Origin: Phycisphaeraceae bacterium
Lineage (GTDB): Bacteria > Planctomycetota > Phycisphaerae > Phycisphaerales > UBA1924
DNA: 8,783 bases
NCBI GenBank assembly: GCA_009827215.1
Contig: WUAJ01000090.1
Coordinates: forward strand, 1-8,783
Direction of reading: 5' to 3'
Below are positions 1 to 5,819 of this stretch, piece by piece; the first letter of the stretch is position 1, and each line of letters starts with the position of its first letter. The notes beneath the pieces were generated by a model that worked only from the letters and a program-made list of their open reading frames with translations, searched no databases and was not told the DNA's origin. The translations under genes and the position numbers were made by a program.

Positions 1-223
1 TGATGACGAACGGATCTGGATCATCACCTCCGAAGACGAAGCCGTCGAGATCGATGGTGATCGAGATGTCGGCTCCTCCGAGACTCTCGATCAGCATGGA
101 AGCGGCTCCTGATGATCCGAATGTTGTGTTGTCCCACTGTCCCTCGTAGAGTCCGAGATCCAGCTGTGCCCCAGCGATGGTCGTGGTGAGTCCGATCGCT
201 CCGATTGCTGTCAGTGTGCGCAT
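1..223 (-). CDS. Secreted protein of unknown function (N-terminal part, cut by window edge)
   Basis: A reading frame stays open from an ATG at 223 down to base 1, giving 74 codons with no stop, so the gene continues outside the window. The first 20 residues (MRTLTAIGAIGLTTTIAGAQ) look like a Sec signal peptide: a short basic start, a small hydrophobic core and an A-G-A cleavage site before Gln20. The mature part begins LDLGLYEGQWDN and is rich in Gly, Ser, Asp and Ile (for example ISITIDLDGFVFGGDD), a composition typical of extracellular beta-rich proteins. A Shine-Dalgarno-like GGAGA (233-229 on the minus strand) lies 5 bases before the ATG and supports this start. I do not recognise the family. 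The gene is divergent from the hydrolase at 425. Planctomycetes carry many such short secreted proteins, some with C-terminal sorting signals, but the C-terminus is not visible here. Confidence 0.72.
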   Translation of the reverse strand, partial: MRTLTAIGAIGLTTTIAGAQLDLGLYEGQWDNTTFGSSGAASMLIESLGGADISITIDLDGFVFGGDDPDPFVI

Positions 224-424
224 TTGTCTCTCCAGAAACTTAAGAATGTTGTTCTACAGGGAAAATGGCCCAGATTTCGACCTTCGCAAGCAAAGTCCGA
301 GATTTATCGGCGTAAACCACTGCAAACGCTGTTTTTGGCGCCTCAGCGGGGATCAGGACTGACGCTTTCACGAAACCGCAATACTCCGCGGCGTGTATAG
401 CAGGAGTGCACACAGGAGACTCAC
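224..424. other. Divergent intergenic region
   Basis: These 201 bases separate two divergently transcribed genes for exported proteins and must carry both promoters. Apart from the Shine-Dalgarno sequences (minus strand 233-229; plus strand AGGAGA at 414-419) I see only a weak -10-like TATAGC at 396-401 without a properly spaced -35. Two CAGGAG copies occur close together upstream of the hydrolase, and only the second is correctly spaced for its ATG. The small ORFs that cross this stretch on either strand have no Shine-Dalgarno sequence or recognisable content. Confidence 0.5.
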
Positions 425-1444
425 ATGCGATTCCTTCTCGCCTCGCTCGTATTTTCGCTTCTCGTTTCAACTACATATGCACAATCCGATCAACAGCTTG
501 TTGATCGCTTCGACCGATTCGTCTCCAAGGAGAACTACAAGGGAGCATTGATCGCTGCGGAGTCCATCGTTGAGCGGTATCCCGATTCCGCGACATGGCA
601 ATTCAACCTCGGCTCGATGCATGCTCGGCTTGGAGACCATGACGCAGCGCTGTCAGCGCTTGGTGAAGCAGCGGACTTGGGGTATACGGGCATTCGTTCA
701 TTTGAGCAATCAGAAGATCTTGACTCGCTAAGAGAGCACGGGCGCTTTGGTGAGATCATTGAGCAAGTTCGCAGAAACGCACAGCAACGGCTTGATGGAT
801 TCATCCGCGAAGCGAGGAACCACAAACCTGAAACTCATGTTCCCAGTTCTGTTGATGAATCGCCGGCACTGATCCTGGCGTTGCACGGCACTGGGATGCG
901 CGGCAAGGACATGATCGAGTCTCTCGCAGAGACAGCGGATGAACTCGGGATGATTTTGATCGCGCCTGACGCACTGCGACCATCGGGCAAAGGTTTCTCG
1001 TGGACTTACCGCGATGAATCCGAGTGGATGGTTCAGGATCAGATCAACAAAGCGGTTGATGAGCACGGGATCGATCCAGAGCGTGTGTATCTTGTCGGTT
1101 TTTCGCAAGGTGCGAACATCGCATTGATCATGGGACGCACGCATCCGGGTTTGTTTGCAGGAGTTATTCCGATCTGTGGTCACTACGAGCCGCAGGTTGC
1201 AGATGCGGATGAGAGAGCGAACATACCGCCGTATTACTTGATGACTGGTGCACGCGATCCTTGGAAGAAGACCTACATCAATGCGAAACGGGATTTCAAG
1301 TACTCAGGAATCCCAGTTGAGGTTCGGATGCTTAGTGGCAAGGGGCACGAACTGCCGCAAGGAAAGCAAGGACTCCGAGAGATGATCAAGGCGATCCGTT
1401 GGTGTGAATCGCAATCTGAAAGCAACGGATCTCAAGACGATTGA
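425..1444 (+). CDS. Secreted TPR plus alpha/beta-hydrolase (esterase-like) protein
   Basis: This 339-residue exported protein has two parts. Residues 1-19 form a signal peptide ending T-Y-A before Gln20. Residues about 22-120 are helical and TPR-like (for example WQFNLGSMHARLGDHDAALSA). Residues about 147-330 form an alpha/beta-hydrolase domain. Visible hydrolase motifs are the oxyanion-hole HGTG at 154-157, the nucleophile elbow GFSQG with Ser227, a likely acid Asp278 in GARDPW, and the catalytic His308 in GKGHELP. This arrangement resembles the carboxylesterase/phospholipase and PHB-depolymerase-like esterases, which cleave ester bonds, but the substrate cannot be read from the sequence. 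The ATG at 425 is chosen because AGGAGA (414-419) lies 5 bases upstream and the signal peptide starts there. The last 13 bases overlap the end of the convergent asparagine synthetase gene. It probably acts in the periplasm or outside the cell. Confidence 0.85.
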   Translation: MRFLLASLVFSLLVSTTYAQSDQQLVDRFDRFVSKENYKGALIAAESIVERYPDSATWQFNLGSMHARLGDHDAALSALGEAADLGYTGIRSFEQSEDLDSLREHGRFGEIIEQVRRNAQQRLDGFIREARNHKPETHVPSSVDESPALILALHGTGMRGKDMIESLAETADELGMILIAPDALRPSGKGFSWTYRDESEWMVQDQINKAVDEHGIDPERVYLVGFSQGANIALIMGRTHPGLFAGVIPICGHYEPQVADADERANIPPYYLMTGARDPWKKTYINAKRDFKYSGIPVEVRMLSGKGHELPQGKQGLREMIKAIRWCESQSESNGSQDD

Positions 1445-3228
1445 GCAGCAAGTTGGTACTTCTGTGCGATGTGTTGATCACCCCACCATCGCTCACCCCA
1501 GAGTGTGAGGTTGAGCATTGGCCAAGCAAGGTTCCAGTGCTGAGCGGGATCATTTTGAACCGCACTGATTGCCTCTTGTGTGAAATGTTCACGAGCGAAC
1601 TCTGATTCGCCCAGCATTTCTGCCAGTTGTCCAACCCAGTTCTGAATCGGGAGCGGAAAGCTCGCTTTGGAACGATTGACGATCGCTTCTGGGAGCTGAT
1701 CTTTGAACGCTTCACGCAGCGCGATCTTGGATCGGTTTGGTGGTCCTACGACAAATCGCTCATCCATCGGGAGCGATTCGGCATGCAAGGCGACATCAAA
1801 GTCTGCGAAAGGTGTTCGGCCTTCCACGGATGCGAGCATACTCGCTTGGTCCAATCTGCGAAGTAAGTTGGGGAGATTGAGTTTGCGATGGAATGCAAGA
1901 TGCGCTTGCATGGATGTCTCTGTGGACGCTCGGAGTGCTGTGAAGCTCTGTTGGTACCAGTCGCGGAGTTCGTTGTCCCCATTACATCGTGACGACCAAG
2001 CTTCTTGCATGAGCATGGGTTTGATCTCGTCCTTGACCCACGCGTTTGATTGGAGATGGAACTGTCCAGCGACAAGATCGGAATCCGGAATGTGCTCAAC
2101 AAAAGCATGCGCTTGAACGAGCGGTGATTCATATCCACCAAAGAGTTCATCCGCGCCTTCGCCTGAGAGGGTGACCGGGAAACCTTGCTCTCTCAGCTCG
2201 GCGCAAACTTCGAAGATCGCTACTTCGTTCGGGGTTGAGAGCGGCAAACCTGTATCAGAGACCATGCTTGCCCAACGCTCGAGGAAGCTCTCCGGAGTGA
2301 TCTCGACTTCGGTGTGGTCGGTCCCGAGTTGTTTGCTGATGAGACGCGCCATCTCGAAATCGTCATTGAATCCCTCTGTGCACGCGCCGGCGCAGAATGT
2401 TCTCAGTTCTCCGAGTTGATCTATGGCGATCTTCGCGATGATGGAGCTGTCAAGTCCTCCAGAGAGCAAAGCACACATGGGCACATCTGTTCGGAGGTGG
2501 CTGAGTACGGAGTCTTGGATGATGTCTTGCGTACTACGGAGCGCGGATGGCTTTCTTGCATGCTCCCAGCAGTCCTGCTGCTGGACAAGATTGTTATCCC
2601 GGTATAGCGACCACATTCCAGGCGCTACGGGCTTGATCTCTTCGAACAATGTATGCTCACCAAACTCGGGGCGGATCGATGAGAGATAAGCACTCATCGC
2701 AACATAGTCTGGAGATGCGGTAATGGCAGGATGCGCCAAGATCGCTCGGATCTCTGATGCGAAGACCAGGCTATCTTTCGCCCCCGAAACATACAGAGGC
2801 TTGACCCCCAACGGATCGCGTGCCAGCAGGCAGACACGATTATCAATATCAATCACGGCGAATGCGTACATGCCTCTAATTTTGTGCCGCGCGTCCATAC
2901 CCCATTGAGCGACTGCGTGGAGTACGGTTTCGGTGTCGCATTTACTTTGGAATCGAACTCCCTGCTTGGTGAGTTCTGATCTGAGTTCATGATCGTTGTA
3001 GAGTTCGCCGTTGTAGACGATTGCGAATCGACCGTCGGGGGTGGTCATCGGTTGATGGCCGCTGGAAGTTGGGTCGATGATGCTGAGCCTAGTGTGCGCG
3101 AGTGTTCCGACTGGGGTGCACAGTAGTCCGTAGTCATCCGGTCCTCGATGCATGAGTTGATCCCGCATCGCGAGCACATCGCGTTCGTTGATTGGATGAC
3201 TTGAGATGATTCCAGCGATTCCGCACAT
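1432..3228 (-). CDS. asnB: Asparagine synthetase (glutamine-hydrolysing)
   Basis: The 598-residue protein is a full-length class II glutamine amidotransferase, catalysing aspartate + glutamine + ATP to asparagine + glutamate + AMP + PPi in the cytoplasm. The start MCGIAGI places the nucleophile Cys2 at the mature N-terminus. Other glutaminase-domain signatures are HRGPDD (27-32), RLSIID (47-52), NGELYN (73-78) and D98. The synthetase domain has the ATP-pyrophosphatase loop SGGLDSS (256-262), SGEGADELFGGY (355-366) and SVEGRTPFAD (467-476). The length fits the AsnB/AsnO type. It starts 41 bases after the nuclease-like gene on the same strand, without a clear Shine-Dalgarno sequence, so it may be co-transcribed with the genes upstream. 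Homologues in polysaccharide or secondary-metabolite clusters can amidate other substrates; nothing nearby suggests that here, so the primary metabolic role is most likely. Its stop lies inside the 3' end of the convergent hydrolase gene. Confidence 0.93.
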   Translation of the reverse strand: MCGIAGIISSHPINERDVLAMRDQLMHRGPDDYGLLCTPVGTLAHTRLSIIDPTSSGHQPMTTPDGRFAIVYNGELYNDHELRSELTKQGVRFQSKCDTETVLHAVAQWGMDARHKIRGMYAFAVIDIDNRVCLLARDPLGVKPLYVSGAKDSLVFASEIRAILAHPAITASPDYVAMSAYLSSIRPEFGEHTLFEEIKPVAPGMWSLYRDNNLVQQQDCWEHARKPSALRSTQDIIQDSVLSHLRTDVPMCALLSGGLDSSIIAKIAIDQLGELRTFCAGACTEGFNDDFEMARLISKQLGTDHTEVEITPESFLERWASMVSDTGLPLSTPNEVAIFEVCAELREQGFPVTLSGEGADELFGGYESPLVQAHAFVEHIPDSDLVAGQFHLQSNAWVKDEIKPMLMQEAWSSRCNGDNELRDWYQQSFTALRASTETSMQAHLAFHRKLNLPNLLRRLDQASMLASVEGRTPFADFDVALHAESLPMDERFVVGPPNRSKIALREAFKDQLPEAIVNRSKASFPLPIQNWVGQLAEMLGESEFAREHFTQEAISAVQNDPAQHWNLAWPMLNLTLWGERWWGDQHIAQKYQLAAQSS

Positions 3229-3269
3229 GAGTTGAATATCGGCGATTTCTTCGAAAATGCGTCAGCCAA

Positions 3270-4067
3270 TCAACTGGTCTTGTCAGGATCGCAGACTTTG
3301 CATGGTTTGTGTGTCTTCTGGACTTCTGAGCGTTTCTTCGCGACGGATGAATCGCTTGTGTGCCTGCAGTCTTTAGTATGATACTTACTCCCCGATTCGG
3401 TGATGTACACCGTATCAGCGGGCGAGATGGGCTGCTGGGGTTGTTGCTCTACCGGCTCCTTCACAGGATTTGTTTGCGATTCCTTGGGAGCTGGGGCTTG
3501 CTCAGGCTCTTGAATCGACTTAGCTTTCTTTATCGGCTTGGGTCTTGGACCCCAGATCCCCTTCTTCGCATCGCGAGCTCGATCTTGTGCCCAACGGAAT
3601 ACTTTGGTATTGAATCCGGATGGATCCCGCGCGTGCTTCGCGTGTCCGAGTCGGACCAGTTCGAGATTGACCAACAGCTTGTCGGGCATCCTGTAGATGT
3701 ACCCACGAGAACGACCGAGTGTATCGGTCGGCTTGCGTGTATCAGGTAGAACCGCGAGCTGCTCGCCTACAAGCAACGATTGAAGAAAGTCGCGTGCTTC
3801 TTCACTACCAAAAAGTGGTGCTTCCGCATCCTCGATCACATCAGGCGCATCAGCACCCACGAGTTCGTAATGGATGATTTGGCCTTGAACGAACAGCTCA
3901 ACCGAATCACCATCGATAACCTTGTGGAGCACAGCCGGGATCAGTTGATCAGCATCCGGAACGCTGATCTCTGGCATGGGCTTGGGCTCTACCTGAGCGA
4001 TGACCCTTTGCGATTGGAAGCACAGGCACAACAAGAGAACTGTGATGGAGCTGAGCGAGCAGCGCAT
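3270..4067 (-). CDS. Secreted staphylococcal-nuclease-like (thermonuclease) protein
   Basis: The protein has 265 residues. A signal peptide (residues 1-24, hydrophobic ITVLLLCLCF, cleavage after V-I-A) is followed by a nuclease-fold domain at about 44-174. A Pro/Lys/Glu/Gln-rich linker covers about 175-217. The C-terminal segment 220-265 carries YHTKDCRH and PCKVC, a Cys/His pattern often appended to such nucleases. Compared with staphylococcal nuclease, VIDGDSVEL (50-58) keeps the metal-binding aspartates (Asp52, Asp54), GADAP keeps Asp73, and LGR keeps Arg119 (equivalent to Arg87). The position of catalytic Arg35 appears to be Glu68, and Glu43 appears to be Asp76, so activity is uncertain. 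The ATG at 4067 is chosen because it begins the signal peptide and overlaps the upstream gene's stop (TGATG). The frame is open up to 4175, but that extension would bury the signal peptide and overlap the preceding gene heavily. Confidence 0.82.
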   Translation of the reverse strand: MRCSLSSITVLLLCLCFQSQRVIAQVEPKPMPEISVPDADQLIPAVLHKVIDGDSVELFVQGQIIHYELVGADAPDVIEDAEAPLFGSEEARDFLQSLLVGEQLAVLPDTRKPTDTLGRSRGYIYRMPDKLLVNLELVRLGHAKHARDPSGFNTKVFRWAQDRARDAKKGIWGPRPKPIKKAKSIQEPEQAPAPKESQTNPVKEPVEQQPQQPISPADTVYITESGSKYHTKDCRHTSDSSVAKKRSEVQKTHKPCKVCDPDKTS

Positions 4068-4507
4068 CAGACCCACACATTGACGATAAGGTTTGGTTCT
4101 TTGAGCTTGCCCGACCAGGTGCCCATTGCGCTGGTGACCATCTTGACCTCGTATTGCGGATGTGCATCGAGCCATTCATTGATCTGGCGGTCGAGAAACT
4201 CAAGCGAGTCACCGGTCAAACGACAGTGAAAGCTCTTGACATGGATCGCGCCTGTGCCGGTCACATTGGGAGAGCGAGCCCATTCATCCTCGTGTCGACG
4301 CGCACTGAGTTTCTGCTCGAAGGTTGTGATCTTGGATTGTCCAGGTTGCGCTGGAGCAACTGACTCAGCGGCAAGATCAATCGGGAGGGTGTCGTCTAAT
4401 CCGAGCGACTCTTCCTCCTTCTTTGGTTTCTCAGGTTTCTCTGGCTCCTTCTTTACAGGTCCAGAATATCCCGGCGGGAGTGGGTCATAGAGTGGGCCAT
4501 GAATCAT
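4067..4507 (-). CDS. Conserved-looking protein of unknown function, 146 residues
   Basis: I cannot name this family. Residues 1-55 are low-complexity, rich in Pro, Lys and Glu (KKEPEKPEKPKKEEE at 19-33), and probably disordered. Residues about 60-146 look folded: a strand (AIHVKSFHCRL), a helix (SLEFLDRQINEWLDAHPQ) and two further strands ending in NLIVNVWV, that is, a beta-alpha-beta-beta pattern. There is no signal peptide or membrane segment, so it is probably cytoplasmic. The ATG at 4507 is chosen because AGGAGA (minus strand 4519-4514) lies 6 bases upstream; the frame is open back to 4642, but that extension would run into the upstream gene. The stop TGA shares its A with the ATG of the nuclease-like gene, which implies translational coupling. 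Lying between two nucleic-acid-enzyme-like genes, it may bind nucleic acid or protein, but this is a guess. Confidence 0.75.
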   Translation of the reverse strand: MIHGPLYDPLPPGYSGPVKKEPEKPEKPKKEEESLGLDDTLPIDLAAESVAPAQPGQSKITTFEQKLSARRHEDEWARSPNVTGTGAIHVKSFHCRLTGDSLEFLDRQINEWLDAHPQYEVKMVTSAMGTWSGKLKEPNLIVNVWV

Positions 4508-4513
4508 GGGTGT

Positions 4514-4519
4514 TCTCCT
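4514..4519 (-). promoter_or_regulatory. Shine-Dalgarno sequence setting the start of the 146-residue protein
   Basis: AGGAGA on the minus strand lies 6 bases before the ATG at 4507. It decides for this start over the in-frame upstream ATG at 4642, which has no such site and would overlap the preceding gene. Confidence 0.7.
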
Positions 4520-4559
4520 TGCTCTGGACAGTGTATCAAAAATCCAAACAACATGCGAG

Positions 4560-5003
4560 TCAAAACTGTTGCTTGCAAACACTCCAGATGTTGTCCCGCT
4601 GGAACTCGAACTTATACCTGAATGCGGGGTGGTCTGGCTCATCCCATTGGATCAATGCCTCCGTTCGTTTGGGGAACTCATCGGGTCCTGTGAGAGGCGT
4701 GATGAATCGGACTCGGCCTTGAGCAACTCGGATAACCACCCCCCGATTTCCTGTTAACTCACCTTCAAAGTCCAGATAGACTGCTCGATGGTCTGGAAGT
4801 TTCTCGATCTCGCAGAGCTCGAACTGGCTGGGATTGGACTCGCATCGGAAGGTGATGAGCCGGTGTTCTGATCGTATTTGTGGATGCTCTATCATCCAAT
4901 CGAAGTGAGAACTCCCGTCTGGAAGGGTGTGACGGAGAACCACCATCGGGCTGGAATCTTGAGGTGTGAACTCGCTGGGATGTGGTGATTTGGGAGCGGT
5001 CAC
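4560..5003 (-). CDS. Stand-alone LigD 3'-phosphoesterase-like domain protein
   Basis: The protein has 147 residues from GTG 5003, or 128 from ATG 4946. It resembles the N-terminal 3'-phosphoesterase (PE) module of bacterial DNA ligase D, which trims 3' ends during non-homologous end joining. Set against the Pseudomonas LigD PE active site (His42, His48, Asp50, Arg52, His84, Tyr88), I read RHTLPDGSSHFDWMIE as His25, His33, Asp35 and Met37, and LPDHRAVYLDFEG as His72 and Tyr76. Thus all but Arg52, here Met, are present. The following TGNRGVVIRV matches the conserved strand after this motif. Stand-alone versions occur in planctomycetes as I recall. No polymerase or ligase domain is attached. The start is uncertain: the 19 residues before Met20 are Pro/Ser-rich, neither start has a good Shine-Dalgarno sequence, and the domain itself begins at Met20. 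It heads the four-gene minus-strand run and is divergent from the lipoprotein gene. Confidence 0.72.
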   Translation of the reverse strand: MTAPKSPHPSEFTPQDSSPMVVLRHTLPDGSSHFDWMIEHPQIRSEHRLITFRCESNPSQFELCEIEKLPDHRAVYLDFEGELTGNRGVVIRVAQGRVRFITPLTGPDEFPKRTEALIQWDEPDHPAFRYKFEFQRDNIWSVCKQQF

Positions 5004-5005
5004 GC

Positions 5006-5011
5006 TATATT
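5006..5011 (+). promoter_or_regulatory. Possible -10 element for the TPR lipoprotein gene
   Basis: TATATT matches the TATAAT consensus at five of six bases and lies 28 bases before the ATG at 5040, a sensible distance. The hexamer at the -35 position (TGGTGA, 4983-4988) matches poorly, so this is a weak prediction. Confidence 0.3.
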
Positions 5012-5029
5012 CAATACTGGAAACCTATT

Positions 5030-5033
5030 GGAG
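5030..5033 (+). promoter_or_regulatory. Shine-Dalgarno sequence setting the lipoprotein start
   Basis: GGAG lies 6 bases before ATG 5040. It argues against the in-frame TTG at 5028, which overlaps the site itself and would put four extra residues before the signal peptide. Confidence 0.65.
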
Positions 5034-5039
5034 TCGACC

Positions 5040-5723
5040 ATGCTGAACCGATCGATTGTCATCCTCGCTGTTTCGTCCATTGCTCTGATACTCGGATCTT
5101 GCGGTCCTACTCAGAAAGTCAAGCGAACCTTCGCTCTGAACGATCTGTCTATGCGTGCCAAGCGTGCAGAGAGTGCTGGTGACATGCAGCAAGCTCTCGC
5201 ACTCTGGCAGGAGTATGTTGATCGTCGTCCGCATTCGCACTCAGCACAGTTCGAGCTTGGACGAGTTGAGTCCGAACTCGGTATGTACACAGAATCAATC
5301 GGACACCTTACCACGGCTCATGATCTGCGTCCTGCGAATGTACAGTACATCGAAAAGCTCGGCGACACCTTCATTTTGGCAGGTCGGACTGATGACATGA
5401 TGCAGTTGATGCGAGAAACGGTCAACGAAGGCGAGGATGGAACGGGATATCTGCGACTCGCAGAGTATGCTCGGCGTGTTGGACTCCTTGACGATTCGAA
5501 GCTTGCAATTCAGTCGGCGATGATTTACGCCGGAAATGAGTCTCCGGAACCTTACATAGCTATGGCGGATCTCGCGAAACAGATCGGTGATCGGGATTTG
5601 GAGATCAAAGCGCTGCGCCAGGCACTGTGGTTTGATCCTGCCTCTGATGAGCTGAACCAACGATTCCTTGGACTCGGAGTTATTCCGGGACCATCGTTGG
5701 CGCTTGAACCGACCGTGGATTGA
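5040..5723 (+). CDS. TPR-repeat lipoprotein
   Basis: The protein has 227 residues. Residues 1-20 are a lipoprotein signal peptide (Arg4, then a hydrophobic IVILAVSSIALIL) ending in the lipobox L-G-S-C, so Cys21 should be lipidated and the protein anchored to a membrane. The rest is helical with tetratricopeptide-like repeats: about 35-66 (SAGDMQQALALWQEYVDRRP), 67-100 (AQFELGRVESELGMYTESIG) and a weaker unit at about 102-130. Another weak helical pair covers about 135-165, and a final unit lies at about 172-204 (DRDLEIKALRQALWFDP). TPRs normally mediate protein-protein contact; no catalytic motif is visible. ATG 5040 is chosen over TTG 5028. The gene is divergent from the LigD-PE-like gene, with start codons only 36 to 93 bases apart, and sits upstream of the methyl-cycle cluster, from which it is separated by 96 bases with their own promoter. 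Confidence 0.85.
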   Translation: MLNRSIVILAVSSIALILGSCGPTQKVKRTFALNDLSMRAKRAESAGDMQQALALWQEYVDRRPHSHSAQFELGRVESELGMYTESIGHLTTAHDLRPANVQYIEKLGDTFILAGRTDDMMQLMRETVNEGEDGTGYLRLAEYARRVGLLDDSKLAIQSAMIYAGNESPEPYIAMADLAKQIGDRDLEIKALRQALWFDPASDELNQRFLGLGVIPGPSLALEPTVD

Positions 5724-5735
5724 TCAGAATTCTGA
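5724..5735. repeat. 12-bp perfect palindrome after the lipoprotein stop
   Basis: TCAGAATTCTGA is its own reverse complement and begins directly after the TGA at 5721-5723. There is no following T-tract, so a standard terminator is not supported. It could be a weak 3'-end hairpin, a protein-binding site or chance. Confidence 0.3.
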
Positions 5736-5763
5736 AGATTGCAGCGTGTTCTGCGGCATGAAC

Positions 5764-5792
5764 TTGACGATTCTTGCGTCGAATGCTAACCT
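5764..5792 (+). promoter_or_regulatory. Predicted sigma70-type promoter of the regulator gene
   Basis: TTGACG (5764-5769, five of six bases matching TTGACA) is followed after 17 bases by TAACCT (5787-5792). This -10 is weak but keeps the key A and final T and has an extended TG at 5784-5785. The predicted transcript start is near 5799, inside the palindrome at 5795-5810 and about 20 bases before the ATG at 5820. Confidence 0.5.
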
Positions 5793-5794
5793 AT

Positions 5795-5810
5795 ATCCGA
5801 ATATTCGGAT
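5795..5810. promoter_or_regulatory. 16-bp perfect palindrome, candidate operator of the ArsR-type regulator
   Basis: ATCCGAATATTCGGAT reads identically on both strands over all 16 bases. It lies just downstream of the predicted -10 element, across the predicted transcript start, and ends 9 bases before the regulator's start codon. ArsR-family repressors are dimers that bind AT-centred inverted repeats overlapping promoters, often their own. Position and symmetry therefore support an autoregulatory operator for the adjacent ArsR-methyltransferase fusion; this is inference without binding data. Confidence 0.6.
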
Positions 5811-5819
5811 GAACGGACT

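Noticed and set aside
177..470. Short ORFs on both strands across the first intergenic region
   Set aside because: They overlap the starts of two better-supported genes, and their protein content shows nothing recognisable.
728..1183. 151-codon minus-strand ORF inside the hydrolase gene
   Set aside because: It is an antisense shadow of a well-supported gene, with no domain, signal or ribosome site.
4068..4175. Upstream extension of the nuclease-like gene to an ATG at 4175
   Set aside because: It would place 36 residues before an obvious signal peptide and lie entirely over the end of the preceding gene; ATG 4067 gives a TGATG junction.
4508..4642. Upstream extension of the 146-residue gene to an ATG at 4642
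   Set aside because: It would overlap the phosphoesterase-like gene by 83 bases, while ATG 4507 has a well-placed AGGAGA.
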